Source of the DNA: Dactylorhiza incarnata
Lineage: Eukaryota > Streptophyta > Magnoliopsida > Asparagales > Orchidaceae
Direction: 5' to 3'
NCBI GenBank assembly: GCA_033032865.1
Contig: JAWHQI010000148.1
Span: forward strand, 949,501-1,013,500
Length of the DNA stretch: 64,000 nucleotides
In this document: one piece after another, positions 9,236 to 20,375 of the stretch
Numbering within the stretch: the first letter of the stretch is position 1
How the letters are laid out: every line of letters starts with the position of its first letter
Translations under genes and position numbers: made by a program
The notes under the pieces: generated by a model
Databases searched by the model: none
Told to the model about the DNA's origin: nothing
The model's input: only the letters and a program-made list of their open reading frames with translations

Positions 9236-11255
9236 ATGGAGCTCTCGCCTTTCTCCCTCTTTCTCGCACTATTCTCTTCCTCGCAGGTCCTCAAGATGGT
9301 CGGTGATCAAAGCGAGGCTGAGGGCAGATTGAAATGTGCATGGGCCTTCACCGACCACTCCTTCTTCCAGGCGAACTTGTCGGAGGAGGAATATCTCATT
9401 GTCGTCGCCAACTTCATCCCGCCGGAGTTTACCGCTCGCCAACTTACCAAGGATGACGCAATAAATGTCCCCCTGCCTGATGAACTCGCGATCCCCATAG
9501 ATCATTTCGCGGTGGGTCTGAGGCTACCTCTGTGGCCAGAAGTTCACCAGGTCACTAGTAATCTCGCCCTTCTTTCCTTAGATGAGAATGGATTCTTCCT
9601 CGTTTAACTGACGGTCTTGCCATCTTGCTTTCCAGGTGTTAAGACACTACGGCGTGATACCGGGTCAACTGACCCCCAACGCGATGGCGGTCATCGTCGC
9701 CTTCACCTGCTATATGCGCGAGGAGCGCATCGAGTTCAACCTTCCAGTTTTCCGGAAGCTGTTCGCTTTCCGTACGTATAAAGATGGGACCGCCTACTTT
9801 GTGGGCTCGGGTCCCAAAGTCGACGAGACCGTAAACAAAGCTCACTACTGGGCTCAGAAGTTCCTATTCGTCAAGGGGAACTTTTGCAACATCCCTTTCT
9901 CGCCTGTTCAGTACAGCGAGACCACTTACCGTCCTCTTACTCTCGGCGGCCACGATGCCGCCTTATACCAGTTCTTCTGCAGGAAGAACTTCGAGGTTGT
10001 GTATCTTCTCCGCAACCTCGACTCGCTACCCCCAGTGCTCGCCGGTGAAGGTAATGATCTCGCCCGCTAACTTCCATGGTTTCAACGTTTTCCGTGCTAG
10101 ATGCCTAACCCTCACTTTTTCAGGTGAGCGAGATCTACCACTCAACCCCCCTACGCAAGAAACCAGAAGTCTTCCTCCACCCATGCTCTCGCAACCATGG
10201 GAGCGGAGGCCTGCCGTGATACCACCACCCAGGTTGAGCTCTCTTCTTGCAAGAAATCGGAGGCCTCCAGCAGCCGGGGCCTAGCCTCAAAGTCTCTGAC
10301 CAAGATGAGAAGCAAGAAGAGCCAGGGCTCGCTCGCCCCCTCTAAGGGAAAGGTGCACTTCGAAGCCGCCCCTGGCGAGATCGACCTAACCATCCTCTCC
10401 GAGGAGAGGGGGGTCGATGAGGAGAGCGAGGAGGCCGCGAAGATCTCTGACCCGCCCATTCCAGTTAACCACTGGAACTTTGGGCTCGACCAAAGACGCA
10501 GAGATGAGACCGGCGAGCTCCCGGTGTATTGGAAACCGGAGGTTAACAAAGCTGAAGTCTCTACCATCCTTCCTTCCTGGGTGGAGAAGCCAACCGTCAA
10601 CGGCCATACCTATGACTTCTCCTTCGCCCTTTACGGGCTCGAGGATGCCATGTCCTACAAGGACGAGACCTCAAAGACCCTCGCCTATGAGAGCGCGAGG
10701 TCCCAGCTGCGCTCCAGTGAGCTCGCCCATATGACAGGAAGGTGATGCCTGCATCTAGAGCAACAGAATGTGGAGCTCATGAGGGCTTATCAGGTGCTCC
10801 TAGCCGAGAATGCGCAGCTGAAGGAGAAGCTGCTCGCCGCAGCGAGCGGTGTGGTGAGTTACCTAGACCTCGCCACTTCTCTCTTTCAACTCTTTCACTT
10901 TCTAAACTTGTCTTTTTACTTGTAGGATGCCGCGGCTGCCAAAAAAGCTTACGCTCGCATTCAAGGCCTAGAGGGCGAGGTGGCCGGGTTGAAAGATCTT
11001 AATCGCGAGCTGTCCCGTGCCGCCGTTCCCTCTTGCCACCACCGCCTGAAGGAAGAGCGGCGAGCGCGAGACGAGGAAATCCACGAGGAGTCCACCGAGT
11101 CAGCTCGCTACATCTTCCAGACGATGAAGACGGCCGGCCTCCTATCCGCCGACTCGTGCGACATTACTCTGGAAGACATCGTCCCGGAGCTCTTCATTCC
11201 TCTCCCGCCAGTGGAGAGCGGTGATGACGAGGAGAGGTCTGCGAGCGATTCCTGA
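9236..11255 (+). pseudogene. Intron-containing accessory gene, Transposase_28-like, antisense to gag
   Basis: Proposed exons are 9236-9550, 9636-10050, 10124-10853 and 10926-11255. Each intron has GT and AG ends, and the last and first are phase 0. Exon 2 begins VLRHYGVIPGQLTPNA, which resembles the plant family called putative gypsy-type transposon (Transposase_28) found in accessory ORFs. Exons 3-4 encode a charged region and then a coiled coil (LEQQNVELM... heptads, then AAAKKAYARIQGLEGE). The C-terminus is acidic and ends ERSASDS. Full length would be about 595 residues. Two breaks are seen: a frame change near 10197 and an in-frame TGA at 10743-10745. The exon 2 to 3 phase also does not match perfectly. 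It may be recently dead or my junctions may be off. The function of this family is unknown. Confidence 0.55.
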
Positions 11256-11769
11256 AAGTCATCATTATTTCTGTTTTTGTTTAACTTTTGGCTGGCGAGA
11301 TCGCCGCAAATTGTAATTGAACTGCGAAATGTAAATACAGTTTTTGCCTTGTTCATTGTGCTCGTCTTTTCTGTCTTGTTATTTTCATACGCTTATATCA
11401 CGTTGCTGCGTATTTTTATCGTTCCCGCCAAGCCGATCCTCATGTACTTCGACACTTCGGGCGTAGACTCTGCTTTCAATTGGTCTCGCTTTTTCTCATG
11501 CCTTGGGACTAGGTGTTTTAGGGCTACCCTCTCCTTAGGGCCTCGCACGGTATGCTCCCTCCCGGCGAGGACTCCTCTCTCACTTTTGGGGTTCTTGTAG
11601 GGCTTTTCGCGGATCTTGCTCGCAATACCTCCCCTAGGCGATCGCCATGCGAGGACCTCGCTGGCCCCTTTATTGTGGTGCGAGATCCTTTCTGCGAGAC
11701 AAGCGAGAAGGCACCGGTTAGTTCAGAGGACTTGTCAACCTGAGGCTTTCCAACCTGTCTTTATGAGAA
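11256..11769 (+). other. Downstream region of the antisense gene with an LTR-like patch
   Basis: AT-rich sequence after the stop codon looks like a 3' untranslated region. Bases about 11615-11670 closely match 15175-15231 of the Tat-like LTR in the same orientation, sharing AGGCGATCGCC and GCGAGGACCTCGCTGGCCC. No reading frame is supported here. Confidence 0.45.
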
Positions 11770-13063
11770 ACTCATCACCCTGCCAGCCTCTCCAGAGATC
11801 AACCTGAAACCCCCCGTCTAGTGAGCCCGGGAGCGGAATCGATCTGGGGCATTCCAGCGCCAATACTTGTAACCTTGCCAGCCTCTCCAGAGATCAACCT
11901 GTACCCCCCGTCTAGTGAGAGCCCGGGAGCGGAATCGATCTGGGGCATTTTAGCACCAATACTTGTCACCTTGCCAGCCTCTCCAGAGATCAACCTGTAC
12001 CCCCGTCTAATGAGAGCCCGGGAGCGGAATCGATCTGGGGCATTCCAGCACCAATACTTGTCACCTTGCCAGCCTCTCCAAAGATCAACCTGTACCCCCC
12101 GTCTAGTGAGAGCCCGGGAGCGGAATCGATCTGGGGCATTCCAGCACCAATACTTATCACCTTGCCAGCCTCTCCATAGATCAACCTGTACCCCCCGTCT
12201 AGTGAGAGACCAGGAGCGGAATCGATCTGGGGCATTCAAGCACCAATACTTATCACCTTGTCAGCCTCTCCAGAGATCAACCTGTACCCCCCGTCTAGTG
12301 AGAGCCCAGGAGCAAAATCGATCTGGGGCATTCCAGCACCAATACTTATCACCTTGCCAGCCTCTCCAGAGATCAACCTGTACCCCCCGTCTAGTGAGAG
12401 CCCGGGAGCGGAATCGATCTAGGGCATTCCAGCACCAATACTTATCACCTTGCCAGCCTCTCCATAGATTAACCTGTACCCCCCGTCTAGTGAGAGACCG
12501 GGAGCGGAATCGATCTGGGGCATTCCAGCACCAATACTTATCACCTTGTCAGCCTCTCCAGAGATCAACCTGTACCCCCCGTCTAGTGAGAGCCCAGGAG
12601 CAGAATCGATCTGGGGCATTCCAGCACCAATACTTATCACCTTGCCAGCCTCTCCAGAGATCAACCTGTACCCCCCGTCTAGTGAGAGCCCGGGAGCGAA
12701 ATCGATCTGTGGCATTCCAGCACCAATACTTGTCACCTTGCCAGCCTCTCCAGAGATTAACCTGTACCCCCCGTCTAGTAAGAGCCCGGGAGAGGAATCG
12801 ATCTGGGGCATTCCAGAACCAATATTTATCACCTTGCCGGCCTCTCCAGAGATCAACCTGTACCCCCCGTCTAGTGAGAGCACGGGAGCGAAATCGATCT
12901 GGGGCATTCCAGCACCAATACTTGTCACCTTGCCAGCCTCTCCAGAGATCAACCTGTACCCCCCGTCTAGTGAGAGCCCGAGAGCGGAATCGATCTGGGG
13001 CATTCCATCACAAATACTTGTCACCTTGCCAGCCTCTCCAGAGATCAACATGTACCCCCCCCC
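11770..13063. repeat. 96-bp tandem repeat, about 13.5 copies, with a trimer higher-order pattern
   Basis: The anchor GCCTCTCC recurs at 11786, 11881, 11977, 12072, 12168, 12264, 12360, 12456, 12552, 12648, 12744, 12840, 12936 and 13032. The period of 95-96 is a multiple of three, so frames stay open on both strands without being real genes. Variants such as CCATAGAT (units at 12168 and 12456) and CTTGTCAG (12264 and 12552) recur 288 bp apart, showing that a three-unit block was duplicated. The array begins where protease should follow gag. Confidence 0.9.
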
Positions 13064-13269
13064 CCCATCTATCCGGGGCGGGGCTAGGGATGTCGAGGCC
13101 ACGCTACGACAATAGATTGTATGGAGGCTCTCCTTCCGGGTTGCCTCAATCCCCACCCCCCCATGGATCACCCCGATCCCCCCTCGGGACCCCAAATCGG
13201 CCCGGTCCTCGCACCTCTCCTCCTCTTCCTCCCGAGGCTCGACCTCCTCAATCCTCACCGGTTGGTGCT

Positions 13270-14608
13270 ATCGCGGCGCGGGCACTCGGGCCCTTTTTGT
13301 CTCCAGGAACTCCGGGCAGGTGGCCGTCGCGTGACCTTCCTCATCATGGAAGTCACAGTACGGCAGCATCACCTCTCCCGTCTCAGCCTCCGCCATCCTA
13401 TTCCTTCTTCTCCTTCCTGCTCCTGCTTCTTCTCTCGCCTCTTCTCTCCATCCTCTTCCTCCCCTTCCCCGCCTGATTGCCATGGCTTGCTGGGGTGGAG
13501 GAAGCATCGGCCTCGGACCCTGTCTCCATCCCAACTGATGGTGTCTTCATTGACCCCAATTGAAGTTACCCCTCCCTGGGCGTAACCCCTTCCCTGGCCT
13601 TGCATTCCTCCGCCATGATGCCTCCACTCCCCCTCCGGGGCCCTAGGCTCTTCCCTTCTCCTCACCTCTTGCTGCCTGACCTCCGGCTCACTAAGCTTTG
13701 CTAGCCTCTTGGTGAGTTCCGGGTTGGCCTCCTCACTCTCGATTTCCTCTGCCACCCTCTCCATCAGCTCCTCGTAGGAGATGAGGGCTTTCCTCTTCAA
13801 AGCCATCTTGAAGAAACTTTCCCTCAGCCCGAACGTGAAGGCGAGCTAGAGTGCAAACCCAAGCATCTCCTAGGTGAGAAGCACCTCCTCCTGGAACCGG
13901 TCCGCGTAGCGAGCCAACGACTCCTTCGGCTCCTGATTCACTTTGAAGAGAGACTCGGCGTCCTTCTTCCTCTTCTTTGAAGTTGAGAATCGCAACAGGA
14001 AACTTTGGTGCAAATCTTCAAAGGCGTAGATCGATCCTGTAGGGAGTTGATGGAACCAGTCCCTGGCCTTTTCTTTAAGGGTGACGACGAAGAGTCGACA
14101 CTTGAAAGCATCTGACATCGGCCTGATAGAGACCGAGTCCTCAAAAGACTGGAGGTGTTGGACAGGGTCATCCCTGCCGTTGTAGTACACCCTGTCCTAC
14201 TCCCCGAACCCTGCTGGTATAGGTGCAGAAAGTACTAACTCGCAGAAGGGACTTCCCCCTCCTGCCATCCTTTCTCGCTCTACACGCCCCCAAGCTCTCT
14301 CACCAGACTCGGGCTCACGAGGACTGCGCTTGCGAGAACGGTGCTCGCCTGAACCACTCCCATAGTCGCTGCATCCTCCGGGCGCGCGCTCTCCTGCGCC
14401 GCGCTCGCCGAGACAGAGCTCGCCAGCACAGAGCTCGCCGGGCTGACGAATAGCACTCGCCCCTCCAGGTCGCGAACTCACTTCGCAGCGCCGCAATAGT
14501 GAGTCCGAAGCTATCGAGCACCTCCCTCCTTAAATCTGCGAACATCCTCTGCATCACCACCTGCGGTGACTCGCGGAACTCCTCGCCTTGATCCTCGCCT
14601 CCTGCCAT
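13270..14608 (-). pseudogene. Tat-like gag, several frame breaks
   Basis: The minus-strand start MAGGEDQGEEF (14608) matches MAGDEEQGEEF of the copy at 63727. After SEFAT the frame shifts. A Retrotrans_gag capsid core is clear at 14190-13870 (YYNGRDDPVQHLQSF, then ARDWFHQLP, then FEDLHQSFLLRF). A linker with EELMERVAEE follows, and then a variant zinc knuckle CX2HX4HX4C (CDFHDEEGHATATC) near 13316-13357, as in Tat-lineage gag. After a stop at 13268-13270 the same frame runs on through the start of the gag-protease linker (GVIHGG) and into the tandem repeat. The protein would coat and package element RNA, but this copy is dead. Frames change at about 14490, 13860 and 13400. Confidence 0.7.
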
Positions 14609-14644
14609 ATCTGCTCCTTGGAACTTTCTTGGACCAGCCACGCT

Positions 14645-14661
14645 CCATGCTCACCGCACCA
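14645..14661 (-). other. Primer-binding site, tRNA-Phe
   Basis: The minus strand reads TGGTGCGGTGAGCATGG, complementary to the 3' end of plant tRNA-Phe with one mismatch. It lies three bases from the LTR. The copy at 63674 has the same site without the mismatch. Confidence 0.8.
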
Positions 14662-14664
14662 AAA

Positions 14665-16031
14665 TGTTGAAACTGATTTCTCGGCCTCTTGTGAAGATCG
14701 GGGCCCTCACCGAAATGAGGGGCAGCTAGCCCTTACTGATCCCTCAGAGAAGGTAAACTGAAGACTAGGAAAATGACTAAGACCTTAGTCACAGCGAGGA
14801 GGTCCCTCCACTAACCCGGAAGATCGTTGAGCGCTTCCCCTCCCAAGCCAAAGCTGAGACTCGGGCACCTTGGAGAGCTCTGGAAATGCTATCCAAGGAG
14901 AGCCTGAGGAGAGAGAAGCTGAAGTGAAGTCCTCTCCAAAGGTGCCCTTTAGGTCTTATTTATAGGTTTTCTGATTTAGTCTGCAAATAGCAGGATTCCG
15001 CCTTTTGATTTTACTATCCGCACCCCGAATGGGTCTGCTAACAGCCAAACTCCGCTGTTTGGAGAGGCTAAAGACAGACCACCAAGGATAAAAGTGTAAT
15101 TTGGCCCAATCAACCTATGGGCAAGGAACTGCGAGAACATTACTGCCGAAGCTCTCGCGGGCCTTCTCGCGAGTCCTGCTCGCGATGCCTCTCCCAGGCG
15201 ATCGCCCTGCGAGGACCTCGCTGGCCCATTCTGGAGGTATCTGCCGAGGTCCCGTCTCGCGAGCCTTCCGATAGACTGCCTCTTGACTTCGTCGAGCTCA
15301 ACACACATTTCGTCGAACGCAGGGCGTTTCGCCGATCACAAACAAGCTCGACGAATGCAGAACGTTGAACTTTTCACTGACCTCTGAGGCGGGAGGTTCG
15401 TCGACCGCTAAGATGCTGAGATTGAAGCAAGCCGTTCGTCGAACGCGGTAAACAATTCGTCGAACATAGAATTGAGCTCGCCGGACGCTGAGGCCCGGTC
15501 TCGCGAGCCTTCCTGCGAGACCGCCTCTTGACTTTGTCGCGCACTGAGCACATTTTGCTGAACACCACTTTACCGAACATAGGTCTTCTTCTGCCAACGG
15601 CTTGTGAGGTATTGGTTTGCCAACCCTAGCTTGGCCCAGTCTTTTGAAGAAATCTGCCGAGGTTTGGATCTCGCAACTCCTCTTGCGAAACCATCCCTTT
15701 AGCTTTAATGAGCATAGAACACTTCAATGACTTCTTATGATTTTGCCGAACAAGGGTGAGCTCGACGACCGCAGGTGAGCTCGACGAACATGGGAGAGTT
15801 CGTCGAACCCGGGACTCCTTTCGTCGAGCTCAGAAAGCTTCCTCAAACTGCCCACGAGCGTTTATGTCGCCGACCATTCTCGCTCGCCTATTAGCGAGCC
15901 TTCCGAGAGAGACTTCTCCAAGGCCCCTCTCACGAGGTCTTTGGCCTATGGCCTTCCTCTCTTATTACTCCCTTTGTCCTGTTGCCTTCTTAAACCGCGC
16001 CTCCTCGCCTGGCGAGTATCGGGGTTGTACA
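14665..16031 (-). repeat. Tat-like LTR
   Basis: The repeat is 1367 bp with termini TGTTGAAAC and TTGTACA on the plus strand. It matches the LTR at 62761-63670 in blocks at both ends, including an AACAGCGGAGTTTGG segment in inverse. The minus-strand TATA box is at 14965-14958. It is about 450 bp longer than the other copy. The extra region (15290-15840) is full of TTCGTCGAACG-like words, and CTCGCGAG palindromes are scattered through the repeat. Confidence 0.8.
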
Positions 16032-17105
16032 CCCCTTCACCCTTCTAACAATGAGTTAGACATGGCCAACACTTCCAATTCAGCTTCAAGAGCTTACAAC
16101 TTAGATTCCTCAGAATCTCTCAGGTTTTCTCCAAACCTTACCTCAGGCATAACAACCCTACAAACTTAGAGTTCTCCAACTCCTCCAACTCAAAAATCTT
16201 CTGATTTCCTACCTCAGATCTTCACAAAGATCCTATACTCAAGCTGGGAGTACAGCTCTACAATCAGGCTAATCAGCCCTACAGCTCAGGCACAAAGGCC
16301 TTACAGGTAAATATAGTGTGAGAGATACAACAGAAGACTATATAAAGTTAACCTTCAGATCTTGTCTTCTGTTGTCTTAAAGCAGGACTGTGAAGCAGCA
16401 GCTACAAGTCTTGTTTCTCCTTTATCTTCTCCTTCAGCAAAGTTGAAGATCTACTTGTTCTTCTTGAATGATTCAGGAAGAACTAACTTATCTCCCAGCA
16501 TAGTTATGCTTTAGCTTAAGAGAATGCCCTTTTAGTAGGCTTGAAGAAGATCGGCTTTGCAGCACACAATGTAGTTCTTCCAATGGAATAGTACACTTAT
16601 TTTTGACCTAACATCTTCTTTTATACTTCCTCCTTACTTACAATGAGTATTAGAAGCCCCTAACATAGAATGGACATATGACAAAATTGAATCTTGCTTT
16701 TCTGCCACTTGCACCAAAAACAGATCGCGCCAATTCTTTATTCATATTTGAATCTGTCTCAGCGGTTGGGCTGAGACAGCCTTCAGACTCAGCCGCAACA
16801 ACTATCTCCATCTCAGTGGTTCAGCTGAGACAGACAGTCATCTCAGCGGCTTTCCTCTATCTGCAGCTCAGCAGATCTAGACTCCTTCTCAGCGGCACCC
16901 GGCCTTGTTTCAGTGGTTCAACTAAGACTGAGAGGTCATCTCAGCGGTTTTGGCATTTAGACCTCTGAACATATTCCACTTCTTGGAATAACCTAACCCT
17001 GCTTTAGCATGATACAAAATAGGGTTTATCAAATACAATATGTACTTAGCATTGAGTGTGATGCCTCTTCAAATTAAGGGAACACTGATGGCAATATTCC
17101 CAACA
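16032..17105 (-). repeat. 3' LTR of the SIRE-like element, truncated
   Basis: Matches 40922-42018 of the other LTR. The first 176 plus-strand bases (equivalent to 40746-40921) are missing at the junction with the Tat-like element. It carries repeats of CTCAGCGGTT and GCTGAGAC at about 16757-16950. It ends CCCAACA. Confidence 0.85.
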
Positions 17106-17123
17106 ATCTCCCCCTAATTGAAG
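17106..17123 (-). other. Polypurine tract of the SIRE-like element
   Basis: The minus strand reads CTTCAATTAGGGGGAGAT directly before the 3' LTR, a typical copia polypurine tract. Confidence 0.75.
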
Positions 17124-17171
17124 AAGGCAGAACATCCTCAATTCTAAGGTACATAACAAGAGAAAACTTAT
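17124..17171 (-). other. Short 3' noncoding piece with target duplication
   Basis: The 48 bp belong to the SIRE-like element and continue at 22098. The last five bases, CTTAT (17167-17171), are repeated at 22093-22097 and mark the nested copia insertion. Confidence 0.8.
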
Positions 17172-18892
17172 CGTTAGAGATGGAACGTTCACCTAGAGGG
17201 GGGGGGGGGGTGTTAGGTGATCTTAGTACTTTTTGATCTATTAGTGTGAGTTATCGATATTCAAGCAATGCACAAGGTTAACACACAAATAAGTCAAACC
17301 AGACGACTCGAGATCTATAGAGGTTCCTCAAGACATGGTGTCTTGAGTAGTCCTCTTTCCCTCTGCGCCTACCCAGCAGTGTGCTAGGCTCGGCAAACTC
17401 CACCAAAAACTCCAGGCGCTCAAGCCTTACACCACGGACCCGCAAGTCCAACAGCCTAGGCCCGCAAGCCCCTACTGCCCCCAAGCCCGCAAGCTCGACA
17501 CTCAGGCCCGCAAGCCCTACGCAACACAGACCCGCAAGTCCTGTGCCTACAGCCTAGGACCGCAAGCCCCTACTGCGCCCGAGCCCTCAAGCTCGACAAA
17601 TCGCACCCGCAAGTGCACTGCCCTGGCCCTCAAGCCTCACAGCTCTCCAGCCCTCAAGCTAGATGGTGTCAGACCCGCAAGTCCACTGCCCTGGCCCTCA
17701 AGCCTCACAGCTCTCTAGCTCTCAAGCTAGACGGGTTGGCCCGTAAGCCTTACAAGAGATTACAGTAAACAAAACTGCTTCTTCTGTCGGATGAAGATCG
17801 ACACCTTTAGCCTGTTGAAGATCGACTCCTTGAGATTGAAGAAGATTGTTATGAATCAGATCTTGAGCGCACGGTTCTTCTTCAAATCTTTTCTTAGCCA
17901 GATGAGGATTGGCTTCTTAGCAGTCGATGAAGATGACTGCTCCTTCCTTTACTCTTTCTTTCTTGCGGCGCTTGTGTTTTTCTATTTACTATGCGTAAGT
18001 TCTTTCTTGATGATTAACTTTTTAGGGCAGCCTCATATATCCTTTTATAAGACTACGATGCCCCCCCAACGGTCTTTTAAGAAGTTTCTTTATGTGTCAG
18101 ACCTCCATTCCCTTTTAGCACGCGCTGATATCTTTTTCTTTTTGGAGTACGCGCTAATGCCTCGATTCATTAAGTGCACGCACTGATTTAGACAATCAGG
18201 TGGCGACATTAACTGCTGATAGTACGTCTGCATGATTTGAATCTGTCTCGACGATATTTCCAATGTTATGACGACATGGATAATATCTCGACAACACCCC
18301 TTTGTCGATGCCATGAACTCTGGTAGACCTTCATGTCTTCTTTCTTCTGCCTCTGATGCTGGCATCACAACAATACGAGACATCCTGGCGATTATTCACA
18401 TGCGACGATATGCCGTTTCTGACTGTGTCGTTGAGATCCTCTTTCTTGCAATATGTCGTCGTAATCATGTTGTTTACTCGACGACAATCCTTCCTTCGAT
18501 ATCTTTGGTTCATCTCTACTTTCGACGATCTCTCCACGTCTCAGCGTTCGACGATCAGCATTCTTCGTTCGACGATCTCGCCATGTCTCAACGTTCGACG
18601 ATCGACATTCTTCATTCGACGATCTTGCCATGTCTCAGCGTTCGACGATATCGCCTCTTCTTGACAGTATGCCCACTTTGTTGATGTCGACGATACTTCA
18701 TCTTCTCAGCGATTGCTTTGCTCATCATTACAACGATAAGCATTCTTTGTCGACAACATCACTTGTCCTTCTCGACGATATTGCTTTAATTTCCCGAGAT
18801 AATAATCTAGAGAGATAATCAAATACAAAGTGAAGTATTGTTGACATGATGACTTCTTCAAATCAAGAATCATGTGGGCAAGATTCCCAACA
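17172..18892 (-). repeat. 3' LTR of the non-autonomous copia element
   Basis: Begins CGTTAGAG (TG mutated to CG) and ends CCCAACA. It contains a run of 12-13 G (about 17200), a block of CCCGCAAG and CCCTCAAGC repeats (17400-17750), CTTTTATA at 18042-18049 (minus-strand TATAAAAG), and CGACGATAT/TTCGACGATC repeats (18250-18790). Confidence 0.9.
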
Positions 18893-18912
18893 ATCTCCCC
18901 CTATTTGAAGAA
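18893..18912 (-). other. Polypurine tract of the non-autonomous copia element
   Basis: The minus strand reads TTCAAATAGGGGGAGATT next to the LTR. Confidence 0.75.
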
Positions 18913-19129
18913 GTCAGAATCTCAATTCAAGACTACAAGCACTTCAATAACTATATTAAACTTTAAATAGAGCATATAAATGTGTAACTTTCTACTTAGC
19001 TTCCTGAGTACATCAGACATGATGTAGCTCCCCCTTGATGTGATCCCTCTTCTTTTGTGGCTCCCCCTATCTTTAGGGTCTCCTTGAGCACCATTTCTCC
19101 CCCTTTCTGACTTCTTGCCTTCTGCTGCT

Positions 19130-20306
19130 CTATCCAAGGAATAACATATGCTCTCCCTTGCTTAGGCATAATTCTTCAAAATCCTGTGAGATTTTCTTTG
19201 TGATGGTGACTAACCCATTAGAGATATTGCCGTAGCCCCTGGTCACTCCCTTTTCTGAACCTCCAAAGATGACAGTCGGTCCATTCTCCACAGGGACGAA
19301 TTCTTTCAGATACTTTCTGACTCCAGTCATGTGCCTGGAGCAGCCACTGTCCAAATACCAAATTGGAGATTGGTTGGCATTTGGACCTACCTTTCCTGGA
19401 GAGTTGTCATCCTGGTTGCCTTCATTAATAGCCATCAGTCCAATAAGTGCCTCATCCTCAGTCCCAGAGGAACTTGAGTCAGAGTCACTCAACGTTTTGG
19501 TCTTCTTTGCCACGAACCCCTTTTCAGAGGTTCTCTTGCTCCTGGAGCTTCTTCTCTCTTCATGGTTCCTTGACTCCTTTTTCTTGGAGGGGCAGTCGGC
19601 AGCCATATGACCTGTTTTGCTGCAGGAATGGCAGACAGTATTATGTAAATCATGTTTACTGGAGTTGGATCTATACCTGTCTTCCCTGGGAGCCCTAGAT
19701 CTGTCAATGTTGCCCAGTTGACCCATCTCTCTGATGACACATATCTTGATATCCCATTCCTTTGTGAGGGATCTGAGAAACATGTCATTTAGATCTGAAT
19801 TTGTGAACTCTCTTTCGTAGTTTCTCAGGCCATTCACGATCTTGAAAAATCTCTCATAGCAGTTGGAGATTGTTTCATTCTTGCCCTGTTTGAAGGCTTC
19901 ATATTCCTGGTTGAGGAGAGATTTCCTGTCATCCCTTACCTCTTCAGTACCCTCCATATATATAATCAAGGAGTCCCACATCTCCTTGGTCGTTTTGCAG
20001 TGAATTAGATTTTGGAGAGTTGAGTCATCTATAGCACTAACAATGACGTTTTGTGCCCTCTTGTCTAGACCTGCCAAGGTCAGCTCATCCTTGGTCATGT
20101 CTTCATATTTCTTTATCACTTGCCTGGTTGGATCAATAGTGGAGGCAGTAGTAGGGATGAAGGGGCCTTGTTTGATCGTCAGGTAGATTTTTGGGTCAGC
20201 TGCTTCCATAAAGAGCCTTACCCTTTCCTTCCAAATGGGAAATTCTCCTTTGTGCAGATAGGAAGCTTCATTGCTCTCATCTCACGATTCTGATCCCCAC
20301 CGGCCA
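19130..20306 (-). pseudogene. Copia gag with truncated protease
   Basis: The likely original start is the ATG at 20306. A one-base loss near 20240 breaks the frame, and the long open part runs from 20209 to 19130 (359 codons). It shows a copia gag core (YEAFKQGKNETISNCYERF), a CX2CX4HX4C zinc knuckle (CHSCSKTGHMAADC), a basic-serine linker, and the protease active-site motif DSGCSRHMTG. The protein ends soon after, where protease would continue and integrase begin. The gag would form particles. The protease fragment is probably inactive for lack of its second half. Confidence 0.75.
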
Positions 20307-20361
20307 TGGTGAATCATTCCTGATCTAGATCGGACTGTTAACTCCCCTTTTGATCAACCTA

Positions 20362-20373
20362 GCTCTGATACCA
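20362..20373 (-). other. Primer-binding site, tRNA-Met
   Basis: The minus strand reads TGGTATCAGAGC, the standard initiator tRNA-Met site of copia elements, two bases from the LTR. Confidence 0.95.
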
Positions 20374-20375
20374 CT

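Larger units (their letters stand above)
9023..16031 (-). mobile_element. Gag-only Tat-like gypsy element with antisense gene (left LTR missing)
   Basis: On the minus strand the order is LTR (16031 to 14665), tRNA-Phe primer site, gag, start of the gag-protease linker, a 96-bp tandem repeat, then a gene on the opposite strand. Protease, RT, RNase H and integrase are absent. The second LTR is not found before the Athila-type LTR at 9022. The right LTR end joins a copia LTR at 16032, whose first 176 bases are missing. Extra genes in either orientation are known in the Tat lineage of plant gypsy elements, which fits this layout. Confidence 0.7.

Noticed and set aside
9236..11255. An ordinary host gene with introns
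   Set aside because: It lies between element gag and the missing LTR, its domain is the kind carried by plant gypsy elements, and it has a stop and a frame change. A captured host gene is not fully excluded.
11821..13476. A 551-codon open frame
   Set aside because: It is a by-product of the 96-bp tandem repeat, whose period is a multiple of three; other frames on both strands are open too, and the sequence is pure repetition.
17199..17212. The poly-G runs (also 20402-20418) as a regulatory G-quadruplex
   Set aside because: They are single long homopolymers inside copia LTRs, differ in length between the two LTRs, and are more simply replication slippage.
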